From positions 1 through 5,283 of the forward strand of contig SKKR01000273.1 in assembly GCA_007123655.1 (NCBI GenBank): a stretch of 5,283 bases of DNA. Reading direction: 5' to 3'. The notes under the pieces are model-generated. The model was given only the letters and a program-made list of their open reading frames with translations. It was not told the DNA's origin and made no database searches. The position numbers and the translations under genes are program-made. The DNA is from Thermomicrobiaceae bacterium (GTDB taxonomy: Bacteria > Chloroflexota > Chloroflexia > Thermomicrobiales > Thermomicrobiaceae). How positions within the stretch are numbered: the stretch's first letter is position 1; the number at the start of each line of letters is the position of its first letter. Positions 1 to 5,283 of this stretch are shown piece after piece.

Positions 1-1213
1 GAGAAGGACCCCTGATAAGCATCGATACACTGCTGCACTTGCCGGCCAGATGAACCGCAGCCTGCCCGGCAGAGTTGCCGCCGCCGACGATATGGACATG
101 CTGGTCCTTCGTCGCGTCGGCGCTCACCGCGGCGGAACCGTAGTAGACCCCGCGTCCGGTGAGATGGTCGATCCCCGGCGCCTGCAGCCGGCGGTAGGAT
201 ACGCCGGTGGCAACGATGACCGAATGGCCCCGCATGACGGTCCCGTCGTCCAGCGTCACGCCGAGGCTGCCTTCATCGACCTCCAGGTCTGCAGCGTGCC
301 TGGTGAGCACCAGATCGGCGCCGAATCGTCTGGCCTGCGTCATCGCCCGGCGGGCGAGATCGGAACCGGACACCCCGGACGGGAATCCGAGGTAGTTCTC
401 AATCAGTGAACTTGTTCCCGCCTGGCCACCGGCCGCGTGGCGCTCCACCAGGACCGTACGCAACCCTTCGGACGATGCGTACACCGCCGCGGCAAGCCCG
501 GCAGGCCCGGCACCGACGATGATCACGTCGTAGACCGGTACCTCCGCCTGCCCGCTGATTCCGAGCAACTGCGCCACCTCCGAAAGTGACGGTTGGCTGC
601 GGATCGTCCCGTTCGGAAACACGAGCACGGGCACGTCCTCCGGCGTCTTGCCGGCGAGTTGGAGCAACTCCTCGGCTTCGGAATCGATCGTGATGTCCAT
701 CCACTTGAAGGGAACCTGATTTCTGGCCAGGAACTCCCGCAGGTCGTTCGATTCCGGCGACCAGCGCTGGCCGATGACCCGGAGACCATCGAACTCCGGG
801 GGGTGAGACGCGTTCCAGTCGTCCAGCAGATCATCGAGCACGGGGTAGAGATTTTCCTCAGGCGGGTCCCACGGCTTCATGAGGTAGTAATCGATCTGGA
901 CATCGTTGATCGCTCTGATCGCCACATCGGTGTCGGCGTACGCGGTGAGCAGGGTGCGTTTGGCTTCCGGGAAGAGCCCGCGCACCTCGCTGAGGAACTC
1001 GACGCCGGTCAGGCCAGGCATGCGCTGGTCGACGAGCATAAGCGCAACGGAGTCTCCGGCCACCCGCATCTGACGAGCAACATCCAGCGCCCGATCGCCG
1101 GAATCGACCCGGACAACCCGGAAGCTTTCGCCGTACGCCCGGCGCAAGTCACGGGAGATCGTTTGCAAGACCTCCGGGTCATCATCGATCGTGAGCAAAA
1201 CGGGCTTTTTCAA
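1..1213 (-). CDS. Response regulator receiver fused to glutaredoxin-like and thioredoxin-reductase-like FAD oxidoreductase domains (C-terminus outside window)
   Basis: The minus strand is open for 404 codons from a TTG at 1213 to the window edge. The start is chosen because GGAAGGA lies 7 nt upstream and the next residues (KKPVLLTIDDDPEV) begin a receiver domain exactly. Receiver, about 3-125: acidic pocket D10-D12, phosphoacceptor D62 in LVDQRMPG, T90 and K113 in LMKPW. Middle domain, about 143-220: a glutaredoxin/thioredoxin-like fold (VPFKWMDI, VPVLVFPNGT) with WSPES where a CxxC would sit. Flavoprotein, from about 227: FAD motif GAGPAG 234-239, GGQAG 262-266, VIVATG 332-337 and NAD(P)H motif GGGNSA 377-382. 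The stretch after GRGV reads YYGSA, where thioredoxin reductases have CATC. Only one cysteine (C393) occurs in the visible part. Relatives I recall are about 550 aa, so roughly 150 residues are missing. It is probably cytosolic and phosphorylated by the divergent kinase; substrate unknown. Fold calls are firm, reaction is not. Confidence 0.93.
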   Translation of the reverse strand, partial: MKKPVLLTIDDDPEVLQTISRDLRRAYGESFRVVRVDSGDRALDVARQMRVAGDSVALMLVDQRMPGLTGVEFLSEVRGLFPEAKRTLLTAYADTDVAIRAINDVQIDYYLMKPWDPPEENLYPVLDDLLDDWNASHPPEFDGLRVIGQRWSPESNDLREFLARNQVPFKWMDITIDSEAEELLQLAGKTPEDVPVLVFPNGTIRSQPSLSEVAQLLGISGQAEVPVYDVIIVGAGPAGLAAAVYASSEGLRTVLVERHAAGGQAGTSSLIENYLGFPSGVSGSDLARRAMTQARRFGADLVLTRHAADLEVDEGSLGVTLDDGTVMRGHSVIVATGVSYRRLQAPGIDHLTGRGVYYGSAAVSADATKDQHVHIVGGGNSAGQAAVHLAGKCSSVSMLIRGPS

Positions 1214-1220
1214 GGCGGAA

Positions 1221-1227
1221 TCCTTCC
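1221..1227 (-). promoter_or_regulatory. Shine-Dalgarno that fixes the TTG start of the receiver/flavoprotein gene
   Basis: Read on the minus strand this is GGAAGGA, 7 nt before the TTG at 1213. No in-frame ATG or GTG with a comparable site is visible upstream, so it supports a TTG initiation codon. Confidence 0.7.
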
Positions 1228-1245
1228 GGATGTACGTGATCGAAG

Positions 1246-1254
1246 TGCTATACT
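1246..1254 (+). promoter_or_regulatory. Candidate extended -10 promoter element for the histidine kinase gene
   Basis: TGCTATACT matches an extended -10 (TGn plus TATACT, one mismatch to TATAAT). It would start transcription near 1261 and give a leader of roughly 88 nt before the kinase ATG. No good -35 lies at the usual spacing (1226-1231 reads CCGGAT), which is tolerable for an extended -10 promoter. The same 9 bases occur in inverted orientation at 1306-1314. Assignment is by sequence only. Confidence 0.5.
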
Positions 1255-1259
1255 CGCCT

Positions 1260-1289
1260 TACTTCAAGACTGGGCCCAGGACGAAAGTA
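1260..1289. promoter_or_regulatory. Interrupted palindrome between the divergent promoters, candidate operator
   Basis: The sequence has the form TACTT-N5-CTGGGCCCAG-N5-AAGTA, with a perfect 10-bp core at 1270-1279 and outer 5-bp arms at 1260-1264 and 1285-1289 about the same centre. It lies between the two predicted transcription start points, so a dimeric regulator bound there could block both genes. No regulator is encoded in the window and the match could be chance. Confidence 0.35.
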
Positions 1290-1305
1290 CTCGATAGGTA
1301 AACGC

Positions 1306-1314
1306 AGTATAGCA
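1306..1314 (-). promoter_or_regulatory. Candidate extended -10 promoter element for the receiver/flavoprotein gene
   Basis: On the minus strand this reads TGCTATACT, identical to the plus-strand element at 1246-1254. Transcription would begin near 1299 and run left, giving a leader of roughly 86 nt before the TTG at 1213. A -35 is weak: CCGAAA at 16-nt spacing matches TTGACA at three of six positions. Confidence 0.5.
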
Positions 1315-1331
1315 CCCTCTGGAGCGTTTTC

Positions 1332-1339
1332 GGGAAGGG
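1332..1339 (+). promoter_or_regulatory. Shine-Dalgarno of the histidine kinase gene
   Basis: GGGAAGGG lies 9 nt before the ATG at 1349 and supports that start codon. Confidence 0.65.
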
Positions 1340-1348
1340 TAACGATCA

Positions 1349-2779
1349 ATGACCGGCGAACCTCTTGATGCAGTCGATCCGCGCCTGTCAGAGAGTGAGG
1401 CACGCTACCAGGCCGTCATCGAGAATGCGTCCGACATGATTCAGAGCATCCGGCCGGACGGCACGTTCGAGTTCGTCAACCGCGCCTGGCACCGGACACT
1501 GGGCTTTGACGAAGCCGAACTGCCTGGCTTGAACGTGTGGGACATCATCCACCCCGAATCACGTGAGCACTGCGAGATCGCGTTCTCCAAGGCGCTCCGG
1601 GGAGAGTCGGTGGATTACGTCCGGGCGACCTTCCAGAGCAAGGACGGGCGCCGCATCCCGGTGGAAGGCAGCGCCGCTGCTCGCATGCTGGACGGGGTGG
1701 TCATCGCCACGCACGGGTTCTTCCGGGACATCAGCGAGCGGGAACGCGCCGAGGAGCTCGCCCGTCGGAACATGGAACTGGAGCAGGAGCGCCTGGCGCG
1801 CTACCTGGAGAAAATGGCCGCGCTCGGCAAGCTGTCCGCGGGCCTGGCGCACGAACTGAATAACCCGGCATCCGCGGCGCAACGGGCGGTGAACGGATTG
1901 ACAGCTGCACTGGAGCGGCGGGATCACGCCGGCCAACAGCTGACCGCGCAAAGCCTGTCCGCGGAGCACTGGGCGTTTCTGGAATCGCTGGTTCGAGCGA
2001 AGGTCGAGCAGTCCGGGGACAGCGGCCCTGCATTCAGCCCGCTGGAAGCGAGCGAGCACGAGGGACGGGTCGAGGACTGGCTGGACGACAAGGGAATCGG
2101 TGAGGGGTGGGCGCTGGCACCGGACCTGGTGGCGGTCGGCGTCTGCGACGATGACCTTGGGCGAATCGCCGAGACGATGCCGGCGGAATCGCTGGAGCCC
2201 GCGGTGCGCTGGGTGGCGGCGTCAGTCTCAATACATGAGCTAACTCGGGTGATCGGCCGCAGCTCGCATCGTATTTCGGAGCTCGTCAGTGCGGTGAAGT
2301 CCTACTCCTACATGGATCGCGCGGTTGAGCAGGTGGTGGACATCCACGACGGGATCGAAAACACGCTGGTGATCCTGGCGCACCAGTTGAAAAGTATGAC
2401 CGTCGTTCGCGAGTACGACCGCGACATCCCGCCGGTCCGGGCGTTCGGTAGCGGGCTCAACCAGACCTGGACCAATCTGATCGACAACGCGGCGGAGGCC
2501 ACAGGCGGTAGCGGCACGATTACGATCCGCACCCGGCGAGAGGGAGACCACGCCGTGGTGTCCATCATCGACGACGGCGTCGGTATTCCGGAATCGGAAC
2601 TCTCTCGCGTCTTCGAGCCCTTCTTCACGACGAAGTCACAGGGAATGGGCACCGGCCTGGGACTGGATACGGTCTGGCGCATCGTGACCGAAGAGCACAG
2701 CGGCACCGTTGAGGTTTCTTCCCAACCGGGCCGGACGGAGTTCACCGTCAGCCTGCCGCTAGCAGGCAACACGTCTTGA
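1349..2779 (+). CDS. Soluble PAS-domain sensor histidine kinase, probable partner of the divergent receiver/flavoprotein
   Basis: A complete 476-residue protein with a good Shine-Dalgarno and no membrane segment, so it should sense an intracellular signal. A PAS/PAC sensor domain spans about 14-133 (FEFVNRAWHRTLGF, DGRRIPVEG, GFFRDISERERAEE). A helical linker leads to the H-box AHELNNP with phosphoacceptor H168. The HATPase domain, about 330-472, has the N-box NLIDNAAEA (376-384), DDGVGIP (408-414), FEPFFTTK (422-429) and GTGLGL (434-439), so all catalytic boxes are present. About 110 residues (roughly 190-297, with EDWLDDKGI and APDLVAVGV) separate the H-box from the second DHp helix ISELVSAVKSYSYMD. 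From memory this insert is shared by kinases found beside receiver/thioredoxin-reductase fusions, where a cyclic-nucleotide-binding domain may replace PAS. Nothing in the PAS domain shows the ligand. Pairing with the divergent receiver is inferred from position. Confidence 0.94.
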   Translation: MTGEPLDAVDPRLSESEARYQAVIENASDMIQSIRPDGTFEFVNRAWHRTLGFDEAELPGLNVWDIIHPESREHCEIAFSKALRGESVDYVRATFQSKDGRRIPVEGSAAARMLDGVVIATHGFFRDISERERAEELARRNMELEQERLARYLEKMAALGKLSAGLAHELNNPASAAQRAVNGLTAALERRDHAGQQLTAQSLSAEHWAFLESLVRAKVEQSGDSGPAFSPLEASEHEGRVEDWLDDKGIGEGWALAPDLVAVGVCDDDLGRIAETMPAESLEPAVRWVAASVSIHELTRVIGRSSHRISELVSAVKSYSYMDRAVEQVVDIHDGIENTLVILAHQLKSMTVVREYDRDIPPVRAFGSGLNQTWTNLIDNAAEATGGSGTITIRTRREGDHAVVSIIDDGVGIPESELSRVFEPFFTTKSQGMGTGLGLDTVWRIVTEEHSGTVEVSSQPGRTEFTVSLPLAGNTS

Positions 2780-2784
2780 TAACG

Positions 2785-4317
2785 CTATCCCGCTTCTCCG
2801 CGGGGTTTGAGCTGTCGAGGTAAGCGGGAACGGTCCAGGCTCGTGCGGCCGCGACCGGTCCAGGCAAAGAGTTGATCCGCGACGCCCTTCTCCAGGTGAA
2901 TCACGCTGAACGTTGCGCCACTCACACCGCTGGCAACCGTCGCGGAGATGTTTCCGAGGCTCGCCCGGCGCTGCAGGATCGACTGGCTGACGTCGCTGGA
3001 CTGGATCCGCCGCTTCGGGATGATCGCGGTCGAACGCGCCAGGGATCGGTAGCGCATGACCAGCGTCCCGTTGCTGACCGCCCAGCCGGCGTCCCGGTAG
3101 CAGAGATAGCCATGGGCGGCAAAGAGCGGCAGCGTCGCCAGCGCCCAGAGCCCCAGCGGGTAGAGCAGGGCAATCGCAATGGCGCTCAGTCCGAGCCCGA
3201 GCAGGACCTTCCGGGTGATGTAGCGGCGAATTGCCCGGCGCGGTGGTTTTTCGTAGGACGCCGGCATCCAGGCGAACTCCGGAACGGTCCGCTCCAGAAA
3301 CTGATCCACCTCACTCTTGCGGATGAACGGAAACAGCACGGACGACTCACCGGCGCTGTCTCCGTAGCCAGCGCTCTCCACTTTCACCATCGCGTAGCCG
3401 AACGGCTGGCGCAGCACGCCATCTATAACCCGGATCGCCTGAATACGATTCAGTGGGACCGTCGCCCGACGTTTCTCGATCAGCCCCCGCTCGATCAGCA
3501 GGTTGTCGTCTGATCGACGGATGGTGAACCCGGCGTGCGCCAGAATCGTCCCGGCGAAGCTCAGTATCCAGGCTGCCAGCAGGACGAACAGCGCGATCGA
3601 CCACCAGGACACACCGCCGAACAACCGCGTAGCCAGATCGAACAGGTCGATCTCCGGCATCATGTTGTTCAGGACGGACATTCCGGACGCAATGATCGGG
3701 AGCGCGATACCGATTCCGCCGGACGTTGCCGCGGCGATCAGCAACTGGCGGGTCGAGATCGCCCGAATCGGCTCGGCGGCAGGTTCTGCCGAAGTGGTTT
3801 CCGGTACCTCTTCCGAGTCCAGATCTGCATCCGTCGCCGCGACTTCCTGCACCTGTGACGGCCGCAGCTCAAGTTCCTGTCGGAGTGCATCCGCGTCCGC
3901 CCGGGAGATCCCGATCAGCGAGAATCCCGGTTCGCTACCGCCGGCAGTCTGCACCCTGACGGCGACCAGTCCAAACACCCGGTGCAGCACGCCTTCGACG
4001 AAATCGATCGCCTGGATGCGTTCCCGGGGAATCGTCCGCTGCTTGCGGAAAATGATCCCCTGGTTGAGGTGAAGTTCGTTGTCGACGACCTGGAACGTAT
4101 AGCGCTGCCAGTAGAGAAATCCCCAGCCCGCGCTCAGGATGATCAGAAGCGTCAGGGCGCTGATCGCCAGCACCAGGAAGCCGAGCGTAAGTGCGTCCAG
4201 CCCCTGGCTGATCAGGCTGAAGACCACCGGCGCTGCAAGCGGCAGGACCAGTTGCCGACCCACCCTGAGCGCCAGAATGATGATCGCGGCGGGATGCAGG
4301 CGTTGCGGCTCAGACAT
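2785..4317 (-). CDS. ydbT: YdbT-like membrane protein with three bacterial PH (bPH2/DUF304) domains
   Basis: A 510-residue protein, close to the roughly 490 aa of Bacillus YdbT. Three units each pair a hydrophobic hairpin with a PH-like domain. Membrane segments lie near 11-36, 43-68, 190-212, 236-260 and 369-402; PH domains lie at about 72-150, 262-342 and 403-486. Each carries the family signature around a Pro-x-x-Arg-hydrophobic-Gln core: IPRERIQAIDF (96-106), VPLNRIQAIRV (287-297) and IIPKRRIQSSDV (432-443). An acidic, low-complexity linker (about 155-183) joins units one and two. The ATG at 4317 is preferred over a GTG at 4401 because the latter would overlap the upstream gene by 92 nt and add 28 non-family residues. 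It overlaps the ydbS-like gene by 8 nt with only a weak Shine-Dalgarno, suggesting translational coupling. In Bacillus, ydbS-ydbT has been linked to resistance to some antimicrobial peptides; the molecular role is not known to me. Confidence 0.9.
   Translation of the reverse strand: MSEPQRLHPAAIIILALRVGRQLVLPLAAPVVFSLISQGLDALTLGFLVLAISALTLLIILSAGWGFLYWQRYTFQVVDNELHLNQGIIFRKQRTIPRERIQAIDFVEGVLHRVFGLVAVRVQTAGGSEPGFSLIGISRADADALRQELELRPSQVQEVAATDADLDSEEVPETTSAEPAAEPIRAISTRQLLIAAATSGGIGIALPIIASGMSVLNNMMPEIDLFDLATRLFGGVSWWSIALFVLLAAWILSFAGTILAHAGFTIRRSDDNLLIERGLIEKRRATVPLNRIQAIRVIDGVLRQPFGYAMVKVESAGYGDSAGESSVLFPFIRKSEVDQFLERTVPEFAWMPASYEKPPRRAIRRYITRKVLLGLGLSAIAIALLYPLGLWALATLPLFAAHGYLCYRDAGWAVSNGTLVMRYRSLARSTAIIPKRRIQSSDVSQSILQRRASLGNISATVASGVSGATFSVIHLEKGVADQLFAWTGRGRTSLDRSRLPRQLKPRGEAG
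2789..2808 (+). terminator. Possible weak intrinsic terminator for the kinase transcript, inside the 3' end of the ydbT-like gene
   Basis: CCCGC (2789-2793) can pair with GCGGG (2800-2804) across a 6-nt loop, followed by GTTT only. The stem is short and the T-run very poor. It lies 9 nt after the kinase stop but within the last codons of the opposite gene, so coding constraint may explain it. In the opposite direction no T-run follows. Confidence 0.25.
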
Positions 4318-4864
4318 CGTCGGCAACACCAGCCAGAGAGGCAATCCGGTCCCGGACCTCGGAGGCGACATCCTCGGAGAGCCCCGGGATCTCGTGTCCA
4401 CCGCCCGCGGTGGTGATCGTTACCGCGGAGAGACCATAATAGCGCAGTAGCGGACCCTGCTGGGTGTCGACGTGCTGCACCCGGGACATCGGAACCAGCG
4501 TCCGGGTCACAACAAACACGCCGCGCTTCATATCAACTTCCCGCTCGGAGACCTCGTAGCGCCAGCGGCGCCACTCGATGGGAGGCAGGATCAGCACCTG
4601 CAGGACCGTGATCAGCAGCGGAAACAGCAGGATCAGCGCGGCCCACGGCCAGATCCAGTCCGCCATGTACGTCACCGTCACCACGATGATCGCGGGGATC
4701 CAGATGAACAGCGTTCCGAGCGCCGCGCCGATCCGCCAGACTCGTAACGCGCGAGGGTCGAGCATCTGGGAGGGTTCCGGACGCGGGTGCGGAAGCGAGT
4801 CGTCGTATGACGGGTCATCCCGCCTGCCTTGATGAAGAATGTCTGTGAGATCGGAGTCGACCAA
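4310..4864 (-). CDS. ydbS: YdbS-like membrane protein with one bacterial PH (bPH2/DUF304) domain
   Basis: A 184-residue protein from a TTG at 4864. It contains LDPRALRVWR (35-44), two membrane segments (about 46-66 and 71-93) and a PH-like domain (about 100-178) with YEVSEREVDMKRGVFVVTR, VPMSRVQHVDTQQGPLLRYYGL and TTAGGGHEIP spread through it. These blocks match Bacillus YdbS closely as I remember it (VPMVRVQHVDTSQGPLL). The start is uncertain. The TTG gives a polar, acidic 33-residue N-terminal tail with AGG 8 nt upstream; an ATG at 4765, with GGAA 9 nt upstream, would give 151 residues beginning just before the conserved block. Family members have short N-termini, so either is possible. Its stop overlaps the ydbT-like ATG (ATGTCTGA), so the two proteins are probably made together and may form a membrane complex. 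Family assignment is firm; function is not established. Confidence 0.9.
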   Translation of the reverse strand: MVDSDLTDILHQGRRDDPSYDDSLPHPRPEPSQMLDPRALRVWRIGAALGTLFIWIPAIIVVTVTYMADWIWPWAALILLFPLLITVLQVLILPPIEWRRWRYEVSEREVDMKRGVFVVTRTLVPMSRVQHVDTQQGPLLRYYGLSAVTITTAGGGHEIPGLSEDVASEVRDRIASLAGVADDV

Positions 4865-4996
4865 GTCCAGTACCTAACGGTTTCGAAGCCGCGATCGTTG
4901 AAACAACATTCGTTTCTGTCAGCCTACGCAATTCGAGCCGCGCGTGGCAATCGCTCGCACCTGGGTTCAAATAATGTATTCTCACAAGCTGTCGGA

Positions 4997-5016
4997 CCTC
5001 CGGTTCATACCGGTGG
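4997..5016. repeat. Imperfect inverted repeat upstream of the deacetylase gene
   Basis: CCTCCGGT-TCAT-ACCGGTGG forms two 8-nt arms with a single T-T mismatch around a 4-nt centre. It lies 42 nt before the deacetylase ATG and after the possible -10 at 4977, so it could be an operator or a leader hairpin. No U-run follows it, so it is not an intrinsic terminator. Confidence 0.4.
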
Positions 5017-5048
5017 CGCGCGACGTCTTGACTCAATTACACCACCTC

Positions 5049-5053
5049 GGAGG
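5049..5053 (+). promoter_or_regulatory. Shine-Dalgarno of the deacetylase gene, choosing between two close ATGs
   Basis: GGAGG lies 5 nt before the ATG at 5059. An earlier ATG at 5055 is only 1 nt from it and opens a 4-codon frame that stops at 5069, so 5059 is the real start. Confidence 0.75.
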
Positions 5054-5058
5054 CATGA

Positions 5059-5283
5059 ATGAGCGATGACCAGACCCGGGTTCCGGTACCGAAAAGCGCG
5101 ATGGTGATCTTCGCCCATCCAGACGACGCGGAGTTCGTCTCCGCTGGTACCGTCGCATACTGGGCGGAGCAGGGATGTGAGATAAGCTACCTTTCCGGAA
5201 CCAGCGGCGACAAAGGGACCAGTGATCCGTCCATCCCGCGCGATGAACTGATCAAGACCCGTGAGCGGGAACAACGGAACGCA
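5059..5283 (+). CDS. PIG-L / LmbE-family zinc-dependent deacetylase (N-terminal part, cut by window edge)
   Basis: The first 75 codons are in the window and the frame stays open at the right edge; family members are usually about 220-300 aa. A beta strand (AMVIF) leads into the family motif AHPDDAEF at 19-26. By comparison with MshB and other members, H20 and D23 should bind zinc and D22 should act as general base; the third zinc ligand, a distal histidine, lies beyond the window. The helix TVAYWAEQGCEISYL, the loop TSGDKGTSDP and the segment LIKTREREQRNA (R..E...A pattern) also fit the family. These enzymes remove acetyl groups from N-acetylglucosamine-type substrates, as in mycothiol, bacillithiol or glycolipid synthesis. 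The visible part does not tell which substrate is used, and no biosynthetic partner gene is present here. There is no signal peptide, so a cytosolic enzyme is expected. Confidence 0.9.
   Translation, partial: MSDDQTRVPVPKSAMVIFAHPDDAEFVSAGTVAYWAEQGCEISYLSGTSGDKGTSDPSIPRDELIKTREREQRNA

Larger units (their letters stand above)
4865..5058. other. Divergent intergenic region between the ydbS-like gene and the deacetylase gene
   Basis: This 194-bp stretch is visibly richer in A and T than the flanking genes. On the minus strand CTGACA followed 17 nt later by AACGAT (about 4895-4923) is a poor candidate promoter for the ydbS-ydbT pair. On the plus strand TATTCT (4977-4982) is a possible -10 for the deacetylase gene, without a convincing -35. 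No RNA gene or small coding gene could be supported. Confidence 0.4.

Noticed and set aside
593..1297. Long plus-strand open frame of 234 codons
   Set aside because: It runs antisense to the receiver/flavoprotein gene, whose reading frame shows unmistakable domain motifs. The translation has no recognisable motif and it is a high-GC shadow.
1224..1336. TTCC placed 17 nt before each GTGCTATACT copy, looking like a shared -35-type element
   Set aside because: Each TTCC is the complement of the GGAAGG Shine-Dalgarno of the opposite gene, so ribosome binding explains its presence. The equal spacing is then probably coincidental.
1559..2059. Minus-strand open frame of 166 codons inside the kinase gene
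   Set aside because: It is a shadow of the kinase coding sequence, overlapping the PAS-to-H-box region, with no motif of its own.
2872..4072. Plus-strand open frames of 213 and 189 codons over the ydbT-like gene
   Set aside because: They are antisense to a protein with clear family motifs; their translations are rich in R, Q and P with no domain signature and no Shine-Dalgarno was noted.
4318..4401. Longer ydbT-like protein starting at a GTG at 4401
   Set aside because: It would overlap the ydbS-like gene by 92 nt and add 28 residues unlike the family; the ATG at 4317 with a coupled overlap is more likely.
4829..5062. Plus-strand frame of 77 codons across the ydbS-like start and intergenic region
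   Set aside because: It overlaps the ydbS-like N-terminus in antisense and ends at the deacetylase Shine-Dalgarno. Composition is mixed and no family is recognisable, so I do not support it as a gene.
5055..5069. Four-codon frame ATG-AAT-GAG-CGA-TGA overlapping the deacetylase start, a possible attenuating upstream frame
   Set aside because: The GGAGG is only 1 nt from its ATG, too close for efficient initiation, so it is probably an accident of the start region.

Overview
The window is high-GC bacterial DNA, densely packed with intact bacterial-type genes. TTG starts, a PH-domain (ydbS/ydbT) pair, a PIG-L/LmbE deacetylase and a receiver/flavoprotein fusion would suit a Chloroflexota (Thermomicrobia-like) or actinobacterial genome. 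That placement is an inference from gene content and style, with low certainty. No mobile element, CRISPR array, tRNA or rRNA was seen.

Layout from left to right. (1) 1-1213, minus strand: the first 404 codons of a receiver / glutaredoxin-like / thioredoxin-reductase-like fusion protein, whose C-terminus lies beyond the left edge. (2) 1214-1348: a compact divergent regulatory region with two extended -10 elements facing each other as a perfect 10-bp inverted repeat and an interrupted palindrome between them. (3) 1349-2779, plus strand: a soluble PAS-domain histidine kinase with a long insert inside its dimerisation/phosphoacceptor region. (4) 2785-4317 and 4310-4864, minus strand: a ydbT-like and a ydbS-like bacterial PH-domain membrane protein, in the order ydbS then ydbT, overlapping by 8 nt. 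(5) 4865-5058: an intergenic stretch with an inverted repeat and a strong Shine-Dalgarno. (6) 5059-5283, plus strand: the N-terminal 75 codons of a PIG-L/LmbE-family zinc deacetylase, cut by the right edge.

The most interesting part is the divergent kinase/flavoprotein pair. The kinase has all the catalytic boxes and the fusion protein has a complete receiver phosphorylation site, so they are probably a two-component pair whose output is an FAD/NAD(P)H oxidoreductase instead of a DNA-binding protein. The visible part of that oxidoreductase lacks the CxxC of true thioredoxin reductases, lacks the CxxC expected in its glutaredoxin-like middle domain, and holds only one cysteine in 404 residues. 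It is therefore unlikely to be a thioredoxin reductase despite its fold. The architecture recurs in many bacterial genomes as I recall them, so it is under-characterised more than brand new. The ydbS-ydbT pair and the deacetylase appear to be unrelated neighbours.
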